Origin: GCA-2683825 sp965662355
GTDB lineage: Bacteria > Planctomycetota > UBA1135 > GCA-002686595
Direction: 5' to 3'
Length of the DNA: 64,000 nt
Assembly (NCBI GenBank): GCA_965662355.1
Contig: CBFIHP010000022.1
Location: 13,491 to 77,490 of the forward strand
Each line of letters opens with the position of its first letter. Within the stretch, counting starts at the first letter, position 1. The notes under the pieces were generated by a model that was not told the DNA's origin, ran no database searches, and was given only the letters and a program-made list of their open reading frames with translations. The position numbers and the translations under genes were made by a program. This document shows, piece by piece, positions 1 to 10,710 of the stretch.

Positions 1-2343
1 TTCTTCGGCGGGCGGATCCGTTTGTTCGAGCATCAGTTGTCGATTGCGCATCAGGTCTGCGAGCGTCATCGCGTGCGCGTGTTGCTTGCGGACGAGGTGG
101 GGTTGGGCAAGACCATCGAGGCGCTCTTGATCCTGCACAGATTGCTGCTTTCGGGGCGGGTGGAACGGGCCCTCGTGATCGTGCCTCCGGCGTTGGTGCA
201 CCAGTGGCTGGCGGAGGCCTATCTTCGTTTTCACATGATCCTGCGCGTCATCGGTCGGGACACGGTCGGTGGCGAGGACCTGGTCGGGCCCGACGCGCCT
301 TCGACCTGGGGCGACGCCCAGATGTTCGTCTGTCCGCTCGATTACGAAGGGCGTGCCGACCTCGAGCAGGGGGACTGGGACATCGTCATCATCGACGAAG
401 CGCATCACCTCGAGCCCGACAGCGAGGCCTTCGCGGCGATATCCGATTTGGTCGTACGCGTGCCCCACGCGGTGATGCTCAGTGCGACGCCGGATCGGGA
501 TGGTGAACTGGCCCATTTCCGGAGGTTGGCGTTGCTCGAGCCCGAGCGCTTCAGCGATCCCGAGGCCTACCGGAACGAGGCGGCGCACTACCAACCCCTG
601 GCGAATGTTGCCGAGCGCCTCAAGAAGGGTGAGGACCTGGCTGTCGAAGACCTGGAGCTGCTCCGCGAGCGTCTGGGGGATTTCGATCCCGGTGAACTGC
701 ACAGCGACCAGGGGCGACGAGGGCTTCTCCGCCGGCTGCTCGACTTGCATGGGCTCGGCCGCGTGATGTTTCGAAACGTTCGCGCTCGCATACCGGGCTT
801 CCCCGTTCGTCGAGTTCTTCCCGCGGAGCTCTTCACGGGCGATCCCGCGAAGCTTCGACGCGAGTTCTTGAGCGACGTCGGGCACGACGATGGCTATCAG
901 CTGCGGAGTGTGAAGGATGACCCCCGCCTCGCGTGGCTCAGGGATTTTCTCAACGTTCACGAGGACGAACGCGTGCTCGTGCTTTGCACCAGCCGAGCCA
1001 AGGTCGAGGCCTTCTCCAAGGCTCTGGAATCCAGCCGGCCGGATGTCGCTCGCTTCCACGAAGGCATGAGTTCGGTCGAACGGGATCGGCAAGCGGCCTG
1101 GTTCCTGGACAAGGACGGGCCGCAGGTGCTGATCAGCTCGGCCATCGGTGCCGAGGGACGCAACTTTCAAGTCGCTCGCAATCTGGTCTTGCTGGACCTG
1201 CCCTTGTCCGCTGATCGTCTGGAACAACTCATCGGCCGCATCGATCGCATCGGTCAAGGAGACGAAGTGCGCGTCTTCGTTCCCACCTTGCCGGGCACGC
1301 CACAGGCGCGACTGAAGCGCTGGTTCGACGAGGCGCTCGACGTTTTTCGTCGATCCTGGCATGGCTCGCCAGCGATCGATCGGGAGTTTGGTGCCGAGTT
1401 GTTCAAGGCCTTGCTCGCCGAGAACGAGGGACCGATCGAGAACCTCATTCAAGGTGGCCGGGCTCGCAACACGCAGATCCTGGGCGAGCTCGAAAGTGGT
1501 CGCGACCGCTTGCTCGAGCTGACCTCTTTCGACCCCGAAGCCGTCGGCGAGCTCAACGAACACATCGAGCTTGCCGAAGAGGGCCCCGAGCTCGAGAGCT
1601 TCATGATCGACTCGTTCGAGCGCGCGGGCCTGGATGTCGAGGACATCGGCCCACGCAGCTACGCCGTCCGCGTAGGCCCGGATGTGCACCGGCCGTTCCC
1701 CGGTTTCGTGGGTGACGAAATGGCCTTCACCTTCGATCGACAACTCGGGCTCAAGCACCCCGAACGGATCCTGATGACCTGGGACCATCCCATGCTGCAG
1801 GACATCCTCGACGATCAACTGTCCAACGAGACGGGCAACGCGGCCGTGGCTCATGCCATCGGAGATCGTCCTGGTCTCCTGTTGCGCGCCATCTACATCG
1901 TCGAGCCGACTCTGCCGGCAAGTGCCCGTGCCGATCGCTTCCTGCCAGCGACTCCGGTGGAGGTCTTCGTCGATGCTGCCGGCCACGAATTCGTGCCCGC
2001 GGGACCGCTCGATCTGCGCCCGACGAGCGTGCCAATTCAAGATAACCCGCAGGTCGTCGAGCGGCTGTTGATGCTGATCGATCGAGCGCGCGCGTTGGCG
2101 GAAGCACGCGCCCCGGAGATTGCGGAGGGCGCGCGCAAGTGCATGCGTGCGGAACTCGGCCCGACGGTCGAGCGACTGCGAGAGCTGACGGCCATCCAAC
2201 GCCCGGCGTCGAACGCTGCCGCGGCTCCGAACGCGGAGTGCAAAGCCGCCGAGACCGAGCTCGACTATCTGGACCTTGGGCTACAGCAGGTGCGCACGCG
2301 ACTGGATGCGCTGTGCCTGGTCCTGGTCACGGCTCCTCAGTAA
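1..2343 (+). CDS. rapA: RNA polymerase-associated SNF2-type ATPase RapA, 5'-truncated by window edge
   Basis: The reading frame is open from base 1 (FFGGRIRLFEHQLSIAH), so the true start lies upstream and the TTG at 22 is not a credible start. RapA is an SNF2-family ATPase that binds RNA polymerase and promotes its recycling. Visible motifs, numbered from the TTG: Walker A ADEVGLGKT at about 23-31, IIDEAHH at about 123-129, LSATPDRDG (motif III), and SAIGAEGRNFQ with LIGRIDRIGQ (motifs V-VI). The C-terminal half (about 440-773) matches the RapA-specific region, with NRFLPPTPV-like and RLDAL..VLVT segments. E. coli RapA has 968 residues, so about 190 N-terminal residues are missing from view. 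The next gene starts 85 bp downstream. Confidence 0.92.
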   Translation, partial: FFGGRIRLFEHQLSIAHQVCERHRVRVLLADEVGLGKTIEALLILHRLLLSGRVERALVIVPPALVHQWLAEAYLRFHMILRVIGRDTVGGEDLVGPDAPSTWGDAQMFVCPLDYEGRADLEQGDWDIVIIDEAHHLEPDSEAFAAISDLVVRVPHAVMLSATPDRDGELAHFRRLALLEPERFSDPEAYRNEAAHYQPLANVAERLKKGEDLAVEDLELLRERLGDFDPGELHSDQGRRGLLRRLLDLHGLGRVMFRNVRARIPGFPVRRVLPAELFTGDPAKLRREFLSDVGHDDGYQLRSVKDDPRLAWLRDFLNVHEDERVLVLCTSRAKVEAFSKALESSRPDVARFHEGMSSVERDRQAAWFLDKDGPQVLISSAIGAEGRNFQVARNLVLLDLPLSADRLEQLIGRIDRIGQGDEVRVFVPTLPGTPQARLKRWFDEALDVFRRSWHGSPAIDREFGAELFKALLAENEGPIENLIQGGRARNTQILGELESGRDRLLELTSFDPEAVGELNEHIELAEEGPELESFMIDSFERAGLDVEDIGPRSYAVRVGPDVHRPFPGFVGDEMAFTFDRQLGLKHPERILMTWDHPMLQDILDDQLSNETGNAAVAHAIGDRPGLLLRAIYIVEPTLPASARADRFLPATPVEVFVDAAGHEFVPAGPLDLRPTSVPIQDNPQVVERLLMLIDRARALAEARAPEIAEGARKCMRAELGPTVERLRELTAIQRPASNAAAAPNAECKAAETELDYLDLGLQQVRTRLDALCLVLVTAPQ

Positions 2344-2428
2344 CTCGCACTTCCCCTGGCAGGTTGTTTCCAGGCCGTGTGACCGGAGACGCTCGCGAGA
2401 GGCCATTGTCGTGGGCTAGAGTCTAGGC

Positions 2429-4192
2429 ATGGCGAATGACGAACGCACATCCTCGATCATGGCTCCCGTCAGCTTCTTCCTCTTGGCGGCATGCACTCCC
2501 CCGGGCCTGAACGATGGGGCGCAGGCTTCGCTCGAGCGACCAAATGTCATCGTGATCATCACCGACGACCAAGGCTATGGCGACGTCGGGGTCCACGGAA
2601 ATGAGATGATCCGTACACCACATCTCGATCGGCTTCACGCGGAGTCGGTGCGTTGGACGAACTACCACGTCGATCCGACGTGCTCACCGACACGCAGCGC
2701 CTTGATGACCGGGCGCTATTCGACGCGGACCGGTGTGTGGCACACGATCATGGGACGCTCGTTGCTCGATCCAGAAGAGGAGACGCTGGCCGAGGTCTTT
2801 CGGGCCCACGGATATCGCACGGGAATGTTTGGCAAGTGGCACCTTGGGGACAACTATCCCAGCCGGCCGCAGGATCAAGGCTTCGAGCATGTGGTCTGGC
2901 ACCACGGAGGCGGGGTCGGTCAGGGACCCGACTACTGGGGCAACGACTACTTCGACGACACGTATGAGGTGAATGGCGAGTGGCGCCCTTTCGAGGGGTA
3001 CTGCACGGACGTCTGGTTCCGAGAAGCCTGTGCCTTTCTGGAAGCGGCTGACGAGCGCCCCTTTTTCGCGTATCTCTCCACCAACGCACCCCACGGACCG
3101 TTTCTCGTTCCGGAGTCCTATGCCAACCCCTATCTCGAGGCCGGAGTGTCGCCGACGATGGCGAACTTCTACGGCATGATCACGAACATCGACGAGAACG
3201 TCGGACGCCTGCGGGCCAAGCTCGAAGAGCTGGGGCTGGCGGACAACACGATTCTCGTCTTCACCAGCGACAACGGCACGGCCGCAGGCAACGCACCGCG
3301 TGGAGGAGAGACGGGCACCTGGAGCGGTTTCAATGCGGGCATGCGGGGCAAGAAGGGCTCGGAGTACGAGGGCGGGCATCGGGTGCCGATGTTCGTCACG
3401 TGGCCGGAAGGCGCCATCGGCGGTGGGTGGGATGTCGAAGGGCTCACGGCTCATGTCGACGTGTTGCCGACGTTGGCGCAGTTGTGTGGTTTGAAACGAA
3501 CAGGCCAGCGAGCACTCGATGGAATTTCCATGGCCGCGAGTTTGCGGCGAGGTGGAGAGGCTCTGCCCGAGCGCACGCTCTTCGTGCACTCCCAACGGAT
3601 CGAGCACCCGCGCCCATGGCGCAAGTGCTCGGTGATGCAGGGCGACTGGCGCCTGGTGAACGGCGTTGAGCTCTACGATCTCCACTCCGATCCGCAACAG
3701 GTCTCGGATGTCGCTGCCGAACACCCCGCACGCGTCTCTGATCTGCGTCACCGATACGAAGACTGGTGGAGCTCGCTCGAGCCGGTACTGGGTGAATACG
3801 TACGCATTGGTCTCGGTGGAGCGGAGAACCCCGTCCGCTTGATGTCACACGACTGGCACACGAGCGATCAGGGCGTTCCATGGCACCAGAATCACGTGCG
3901 CAACGGCTTCGTTGTCAACGGGCCTTGGATGGTCGATGTCGAGCGCGCTGGCACCTATGAGGTCACGCTCTACCGCTGGCCGGCGCAGCTCGAGCGTGCC
4001 ATGGGGGCGATCCATGCGTCGGTTTCCACGGGTGTTGACAGCGTTGGACAGCGCATCGAAACGACGGCTACGAAGGCCAGCTTTCGTCTGTCCCTGAAGC
4101 CAGGGCCGTGCGAGCTGAAAACGACCCTGCGTCGCGAGGACGGTACCGAGCACGGCGCATATTTCACCTCTGTGCGCCTCGTCAAACCGTAA
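2429..4192 (+). CDS. Arylsulfatase-type sulfatase, probable lipoprotein
   Basis: Type I sulfatase of the alkaline phosphatase superfamily, expected to hydrolyse sulfate esters. The formylglycine motif CSPTR lies in VDPTCSPTRSALMTGRYS, the N-terminal metal site is VIIITDDQGYGDVG-like (TDDQGYGD), and GKWHLGD and TSDNGT supply further active-site residues. The first residues include SFFLLAAC, a plausible lipobox, pointing to secretion and lipid anchoring. A second in-frame ATG at 2459 gives a more compact signal peptide (MAPVSFFLLAAC) and is a credible alternative start. The last 130 residues form an extra beta-rich tail seen in some planctomycete sulfatases. The substrate cannot be deduced. It is convergent with a second sulfatase of a different subfamily, and no sulfatase-maturating enzyme is in the window. 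Confidence 0.9.
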   Translation: MANDERTSSIMAPVSFFLLAACTPPGLNDGAQASLERPNVIVIITDDQGYGDVGVHGNEMIRTPHLDRLHAESVRWTNYHVDPTCSPTRSALMTGRYSTRTGVWHTIMGRSLLDPEEETLAEVFRAHGYRTGMFGKWHLGDNYPSRPQDQGFEHVVWHHGGGVGQGPDYWGNDYFDDTYEVNGEWRPFEGYCTDVWFREACAFLEAADERPFFAYLSTNAPHGPFLVPESYANPYLEAGVSPTMANFYGMITNIDENVGRLRAKLEELGLADNTILVFTSDNGTAAGNAPRGGETGTWSGFNAGMRGKKGSEYEGGHRVPMFVTWPEGAIGGGWDVEGLTAHVDVLPTLAQLCGLKRTGQRALDGISMAASLRRGGEALPERTLFVHSQRIEHPRPWRKCSVMQGDWRLVNGVELYDLHSDPQQVSDVAAEHPARVSDLRHRYEDWWSSLEPVLGEYVRIGLGGAENPVRLMSHDWHTSDQGVPWHQNHVRNGFVVNGPWMVDVERAGTYEVTLYRWPAQLERAMGAIHASVSTGVDSVGQRIETTATKASFRLSLKPGPCELKTTLRREDGTEHGAYFTSVRLVKP

Positions 4193-4197
4193 CGGGG

Positions 4198-5700
<1,503 letters not shown>

Positions 5701-5825
5701 GCCGCGAAAGATGCGCTCCCAAGGTAGCTGCGCTGCGCAGAATCGGAGTTTTTCCCAGATCCGTGAGTCGTTTAACGAGATGCAGCGCTGGGCCTCTTCT
5801 CTTGCGCCAGGGTGCCGATTGGCCC

Positions 5826-8699
5826 CTACACCTCCTGCCGCGGATCGAACCCCCCCGTCCGCGTAATCCAATCCAGGAAGCCCGTCCCAAAACGCTTGTT
5901 GTTCTCCGAAACGAGCGAGCGGGCCTCCACCTCGCGGTTGCTGATGCAGAGCAGGTAGAGACGTAGCTCCAGCATGTGGGCTGCGGACTCGGCGAGGAGT
6001 TGCTCGGCGAGGACGTAGTCGCGATCGGCAAGGGCGCCGATAGCTCTTTGATAGGCGACGCCGGTGTCGTCCGCCAGGACGGTGGGGTTGCGCGTGGTTT
6101 GGCGTTCGATGATGTTCTGTTCGTCCCAGCCGCTGCCGAAGGCCCAGAGAATCGGTGTCTTGACCTCGGTCTCCGAGAGCAGGTGGTGCAGGAAGCCCAG
6201 GTCGAGACTACCTGAGCTCATGCTGTCGGGGCCTGCGGTGGTGATCTCGTTCAGAACTCCCTGGATCGGGAAGTAGCCGACGGAGCGCTCGAGCATGCTC
6301 TGCGGCCACACCCTACGTATGTACGTCGAAGCGAGGAAGCGTCGTTGCGTCGCCTCGGTGTTCATGATCGTCTGATACGTCGCGAGGGAATCGCGGTCGG
6401 CGACCAGGTGCGTCGAGAGTCGCTGGGGGTAGTTGTCGACCAGGGGCTCGGTTTCGTTCGTCCAGGAGAACATGCCCTCGGAGCCCATCAAGAACGTGGC
6501 ACCGATCTGGCCCGGGTCTTCGAAGCCGAGCTTGAGCAGTTCGTCCCTGATGTGGGGTTCGGACCACTGTTCGATGAAGCGTCCTTCTTTCGCGCGCGCT
6601 TGCCCTGCTCGCGTTCCAACGAGCATCCAGTCCAGGCCACAGCCGGACCAGAGCGTGGCTTCCGTGCCGAAGACATTGAGCCAGGCGTGGCAGATGGCCT
6701 TGGTCTCCTCTTCGCTCAGCTGGATCACGGGCAACCAGTACGTCGCGATGCCGCCCGCCGCGAGGCGATCATGGACCAGCTGGAAGTATTCTTCGGTGTA
6801 CAGGTTGACGACACCCGCCATCTTCAAAGGCGGCGGTTCCGACGTGATGATGTCGAAGCGCTTGTCGCTAGTCTGCAGGAAGAAGCGACCGTCTTCGATG
6901 TGGGTGTCGACTCGCGGGTCTTGAAGCGGGTTGTCGCCATTGGGGAAGACGACATCGGCCATCTCGAGGATCTCGGGCGAGATATCGACGATGTCGATGT
7001 GTTCGAGCTCGCGAGCATCGGCGAGGGCGCGGGCGGTCGAGCCAGTGCCGAAGCTGATCAGGAGCGCCTCCCGGGGCTCGGGGTGGACGGCCATGGGCCA
7101 GTACACGTAGTACTTCATGTACCGCTTGCCATGGACGTGCGTACCCGACATCGAATAGCTGTTCGTGACGAGTCGATGGTAGAGCGGTTCGCCGGCGAAG
7201 CCCTTCTCGAGGTACTGGAGCGTTTCGATGACCCCTTCCCGCACAGCGACGACCTCCGAGCCGTCTTGGCGGTACTTCGCGCTCGCGACCTGCATGTAGC
7301 TCTCGATGCGTTGGAAGGGGAAGAAGATGGCCGTCATCGCAACGACGCTCGCCAGAAGGAAGCGCGTGATCGATGCGGAACGCGTGAAGTGCCGCGAGGC
7401 TGTGTGCCAGGTCAGAGCGGCGATTGCCGTGTAGGCAACGGCGAGGACGAACAGCGAGAGCTCCGTGCCGCACAGCGGGATCAGGAGGAACCCGGCCAGC
7501 AACGGCCCAAAGGTCGCGCCGATGGTGTTGGCCATCGTCGCCAGGCCCGTCGAACGTATGGGGTGGGCCTCGCCGCCGCGGGCGATCTCCTCGTGGAGAG
7601 CATGGCCGAGGAGCGCGTAGAGGATTCCGGACAAGAGCGATACCGGGAACATCAGAAAGAAGCAGATCACCAGGCCGCTTTGGGATTCGGCTCCGCCCAT
7701 ACGGACGACCGGCGCGTCGCCGAGCGTGAAGTCGAAGGTCGCGTAGGTCGCAAGTGCCAGGATGCCCAGGGCCAGGGCGATGGAGGATGCATGGATGTGG
7801 GCGTTGGCGTTCTTCCTGAACCATCGCGAGGCGATCAGCCCTCCGAGCCCGATGCCCAAGAGCACGACCGAAAGCATGATCGAAAACGTCAGCGTCGTTC
7901 CGGGTAGGAACAACTGCAGAAAGCGGAACCAAACGACCTCGAGAGCCAGCAGTATCGCACCCGAGAGGAAGCTCGCGGCGAGCAACCCGTGGGCGCGGCG
8001 CGACAGGGGATTGCGCATGCTGACGACGACCGGGTGTGGTGCTCCCTGCGTGGCTTTTCTTCGTGTGAGCTTGAGGGCAACCACGGCTGCGATCACATTG
8101 AGGAAGGCGGCGACGGCTCCCGTGCCCATGATGCCCATGGCTCCGATCAGGATCGTCTCACCCACGAGCGCCCCGGCGACGGCACCCAGCGTGTTCCATC
8201 CGTAGAGGCGCCCCAGCGCTACACCCAGGTGCCCCTCACGAGCGGTACCTTTCAACAGCGCCTTTACGAGCAAAGGCAGCGTCATGCCCATGGCGGTTGC
8301 TGGGACCATCAACAGAAGGAACGAGAGCCCGAGCCGTATGGCGTTCAAGGCGACAGGCTCTGGCGCCAGCGAACGGAACAACGGAGCCAGAGCCGACCCG
8401 AGCTGTGGAAGGAAGGCGACGACGGCCATGCCGACGATGCCGACGATCAGCTCGGCGTAGGCATAGAGTTTCTCGGGCTCGCGCACGCGCTTGCCCATCC
8501 GTGCCGAAAGCCCGTTGCCCAGGGCAAGTCCGGCCATGAAGCTCGAGAGCACCAAAGCACTCGCCCACACGCTGTTGCCGAAGGCCAGTCCGGCTCTCTG
8601 GAACCAGAGTGTCTCGAAAATCAGGGCCGAGGCTCCCGACAGAAAGAAGATCCCACACAGGCTCAGGGACCGGGTTCGCTCACCGCCGTTACTCATCAT
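5826..8699 (-). CDS. Membrane-fused spermidine synthase-like protein
   Basis: 957 residues. Roughly residues 10-430 are hydrophobic and hold about 12 membrane segments, starting CGIFFLSGASALIFETLWFQ, the hallmark of the fused-MFS spermidine synthase family. A soluble Rossmann methyltransferase-like domain follows at about 490-720, with LLISFGTGSTARAL (SAM/dcSAM-binding loop), IDIVDISPEIL and ITSEPPPLKMAGVVNLYTEEYF. The last 230 residues are unassigned. Proteins of this type are annotated as spermine/spermidine synthases, but aminopropyl transfer has rarely been shown for the fused form, so the substrate is open. The N-terminus MMSNGG is preceded by GGAG, which supports the start. Confidence 0.82.
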   Translation of the reverse strand: MMSNGGERTRSLSLCGIFFLSGASALIFETLWFQRAGLAFGNSVWASALVLSSFMAGLALGNGLSARMGKRVREPEKLYAYAELIVGIVGMAVVAFLPQLGSALAPLFRSLAPEPVALNAIRLGLSFLLLMVPATAMGMTLPLLVKALLKGTAREGHLGVALGRLYGWNTLGAVAGALVGETILIGAMGIMGTGAVAAFLNVIAAVVALKLTRRKATQGAPHPVVVSMRNPLSRRAHGLLAASFLSGAILLALEVVWFRFLQLFLPGTTLTFSIMLSVVLLGIGLGGLIASRWFRKNANAHIHASSIALALGILALATYATFDFTLGDAPVVRMGGAESQSGLVICFFLMFPVSLLSGILYALLGHALHEEIARGGEAHPIRSTGLATMANTIGATFGPLLAGFLLIPLCGTELSLFVLAVAYTAIAALTWHTASRHFTRSASITRFLLASVVAMTAIFFPFQRIESYMQVASAKYRQDGSEVVAVREGVIETLQYLEKGFAGEPLYHRLVTNSYSMSGTHVHGKRYMKYYVYWPMAVHPEPREALLISFGTGSTARALADARELEHIDIVDISPEILEMADVVFPNGDNPLQDPRVDTHIEDGRFFLQTSDKRFDIITSEPPPLKMAGVVNLYTEEYFQLVHDRLAAGGIATYWLPVIQLSEEETKAICHAWLNVFGTEATLWSGCGLDWMLVGTRAGQARAKEGRFIEQWSEPHIRDELLKLGFEDPGQIGATFLMGSEGMFSWTNETEPLVDNYPQRLSTHLVADRDSLATYQTIMNTEATQRRFLASTYIRRVWPQSMLERSVGYFPIQGVLNEITTAGPDSMSSGSLDLGFLHHLLSETEVKTPILWAFGSGWDEQNIIERQTTRNPTVLADDTGVAYQRAIGALADRDYVLAEQLLAESAAHMLELRLYLLCISNREVEARSLVSENNKRFGTGFLDWITRTGGFDPRQEV

Positions 8700-8854
8700 G
8701 TCTCCAGGAAGGGCCGCGATGGCCTACCGCGTCGCCTCGCTTCATCGGCAGGTGCTCGGAATGGCTGTAGCGGCCCGTCATCCCTCGCGGAGGGGTGTTA
8801 AGGCCAGGGCGCCTATACGCCGATAGAACCACGGCCTCCCCCTTCCAGGACCGG

Positions 8855-9349
8855 ATGACGAGCATGAAGAAGAACCAGCGACGAAAGAAACTCGTCAACC
8901 CCTCTCTCCAGCTCAAGATCGTCTTCATGTTCCTCGTGATCTCTGTCCTTGCGGTGGGGATCCAATCGGTGCTGATGAGCCACTCTCTGACGGCCTTCGC
9001 CGAGGGAGATTCGGAGAGGGTGTTCGCGCTTCTGCGGGAGAATCTCCTCGTGACCCTGGCAGCGTTGCTTCCCGCGACGTTGATCGTGGGCGCGATCACG
9101 ACCTTCCGCATCGCGGGTCCGCTCTACCGTTTTGAGCGGTTCCTCGAGTCGATCGAGCGCGGCGAGAACCCGCCCGACTGCGTGCTTCGCCGCGGCGACG
9201 ACTTGAAGGACTTTTGCGCGACCCTGAATCGCGTCACGCGCCCGTTGCGAACTTCCGAGATCGCGGAAGCCACTCCGCGGAAGGAGCACGATGCCGAGTC
9301 GGCCGACAGTCTCCTGCCCGATACGAGCGAGCGCGTAAAGACCTCTTAG
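8855..9349 (+). CDS. Small two-TM protein with HAMP-like segment
   Basis: 164 residues from ATG at 8855. AGGA lies 4 nt upstream, which favours this start over the longer open frame from 8795. Two hydrophobic stretches, about residues 18-37 (LKIVFMFLVISVLAVGIQSV) and 66-88 (LLVTLAALLPATLIVGAITTF), flank a short periplasmic loop. They are followed by IAGPLYRFERFLESIERGE, which looks like the start of a HAMP linker, and a charged tail. There is no kinase or receptor domain, so it resembles the membrane half of a signalling protein. Similar short proteins occur in Planctomycetota; function unknown. It ends by overlapping the convergent dehydrogenase stop codon. Confidence 0.7.
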   Translation: MTSMKKNQRRKKLVNPSLQLKIVFMFLVISVLAVGIQSVLMSHSLTAFAEGDSERVFALLRENLLVTLAALLPATLIVGAITTFRIAGPLYRFERFLESIERGENPPDCVLRRGDDLKDFCATLNRVTRPLRTSEIAEATPRKEHDAESADSLLPDTSERVKTS

Positions 9350-10710
9350 GGACGCACGATCTTCGCCTGCGGGAAGGCTGCGAAGGCGTTGCGCGTGTCG
9401 ATGATCGCGCGTGCGTGCTGGGCGATCATTCCCAGATCCATACCTGGTTGGGCGGTCACGAGGATGACCAGGTCGAACGTTGCAATGGATTTGGCGTCCA
9501 GGTCCTCGCTGGTCATCGAGAGCTCGGAGCGCCGTGTTTGCGGCAGTTCAGGTACGAGGGGGTCGAAGTACGATACCCGGGCACCCGAACGCACCAGGGC
9601 GTTCAGAATCACGAGCCCCGGTGACTCGCGGGTGTCCGAGACGCCGCTCTTGTACGCCACGCCCAGCACGAGCACATGGGCGTCGGCGGCCGTCACCTTG
9701 CGCTCTTCCAGCGCCTCGAGCGCGCGTTCGAGGATACGTTTCGGGGTACGTGAGTTGATCTCGCCGGCGAGCTCGATGAAGCGCGAGGGGGCTCCGGCGA
9801 CACGGGCTTTCCACGCGAGATAGAACGGGTCGATCGGAAGGCAGTGACCGCCCAATCCCGGACCTGGGTAGAAGGGCTGGTAGCCGAAGGGCTTGGTCGA
9901 CGCCGCGCGAATGACTTCCCACGTGTCGATGCCGAGCTTCGAGAAGACCTCGTCCAGCTCGTTCACGAAGGCGATGTTGACGGCGCGATAGACGTTTTCG
10001 AGCAGCTTTGCAGACTCGGCGATACGAGCGTGCGATACCGGCACGACGGTCTCGAAGGCTCGGCTGTAAAGGGCCGTGGCCGCTTTCCCCGAGGATGCAT
10101 CTAGCCCACCGACCAGTTTCGGAATGCGTACGAGGTCATATTCTGCGTTGCCCGGATCCAGACGCTCTGGAGAGAAGGCGATCCACAGCGTTTTTCCCAG
10201 GCGACGTCCCGCAGCCTGTTCGAGTATGGGGCGCACGAACTCCTCGGTGGTGCCCGGATACGTCGTCGATTCAAGCACGACCAGCTGCCCCGTACGCCCG
10301 TGTCGCGCGATGGCCTGCATCGTGTCCTCGACGAAACGCATGTCAGGTTCACTCGCCTCGTTCAGGGGAGTCGGAACGCAGACGAGAAGCGCATCGCATT
10401 CGTTGATTCGCGCGAAGTCGTCGGTGGCGTGCAGCCGTCCGGCACCGACGACCTCGGCGATGCGCTCCGCGGGCATCGTGCTGAGATAACTCGTGCCCGT
10501 GGATAGTGCTCGAGCTTTCTTTGCATCGATATCGAAGCCCAATACCTCGAGCCCGGCCTCGGCGAAGGCGACCGCCAGCGGCAGTCCGATGTACCCGAGA
10601 CCGATCACGCCGACGCGGGGTGCGCCGGACTCCAGGAGCGGGAAGAGCTCCTCGAAAGAGCGAGGTTCTACGGCAAGTCCCCCGGAGCGTTCTCGTCTTC
10701 GTCGCGCCAT
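9346..10710 (-). CDS. UDP-N-acetylglucosamine/mannosamine-type nucleotide-sugar 6-dehydrogenase
   Basis: 454 residues. Oxidises the C6 hydroxyl of a UDP-sugar to a carboxylate with NAD+, a step in extracellular polysaccharide or O-antigen synthesis. The N-terminal NAD fold carries GVIGLGYIGLPLAVAFAEAG (about 34-53), then CVPTPLNEASEPDM and ESTTYPGTTEE. The catalytic cysteine lies in PGPGLGGHCLPIDP and the C-terminal domain in LGVAYKSGVSDTRESP. The pattern fits the WecC/WbpA branch better than UDP-glucose dehydrogenase. The only usable start, ATG at 10710, lies 43 bp inside the 3' end of the large regulator gene upstream, so the two are probably co-transcribed. No other polysaccharide genes lie beside it. 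Confidence 0.88.
   Translation of the reverse strand: MARRRRERSGGLAVEPRSFEELFPLLESGAPRVGVIGLGYIGLPLAVAFAEAGLEVLGFDIDAKKARALSTGTSYLSTMPAERIAEVVGAGRLHATDDFARINECDALLVCVPTPLNEASEPDMRFVEDTMQAIARHGRTGQLVVLESTTYPGTTEEFVRPILEQAAGRRLGKTLWIAFSPERLDPGNAEYDLVRIPKLVGGLDASSGKAATALYSRAFETVVPVSHARIAESAKLLENVYRAVNIAFVNELDEVFSKLGIDTWEVIRAASTKPFGYQPFYPGPGLGGHCLPIDPFYLAWKARVAGAPSRFIELAGEINSRTPKRILERALEALEERKVTAADAHVLVLGVAYKSGVSDTRESPGLVILNALVRSGARVSYFDPLVPELPQTRRSELSMTSEDLDAKSIATFDLVILVTAQPGMDLGMIAQHARAIIDTRNAFAAFPQAKIVRP

Noticed and set aside
6345..7907. 520-codon open frame antisense to the spermidine synthase-like gene.
   Set aside because: Composition (Arg, Glu, Gln, Asp without domain pattern) is typical of antisense frames in high-GC genes. 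Similar long antisense frames at 4366-5538, 10506-11882, 15911-17338 and 22345-23796 were rejected for the same reason.
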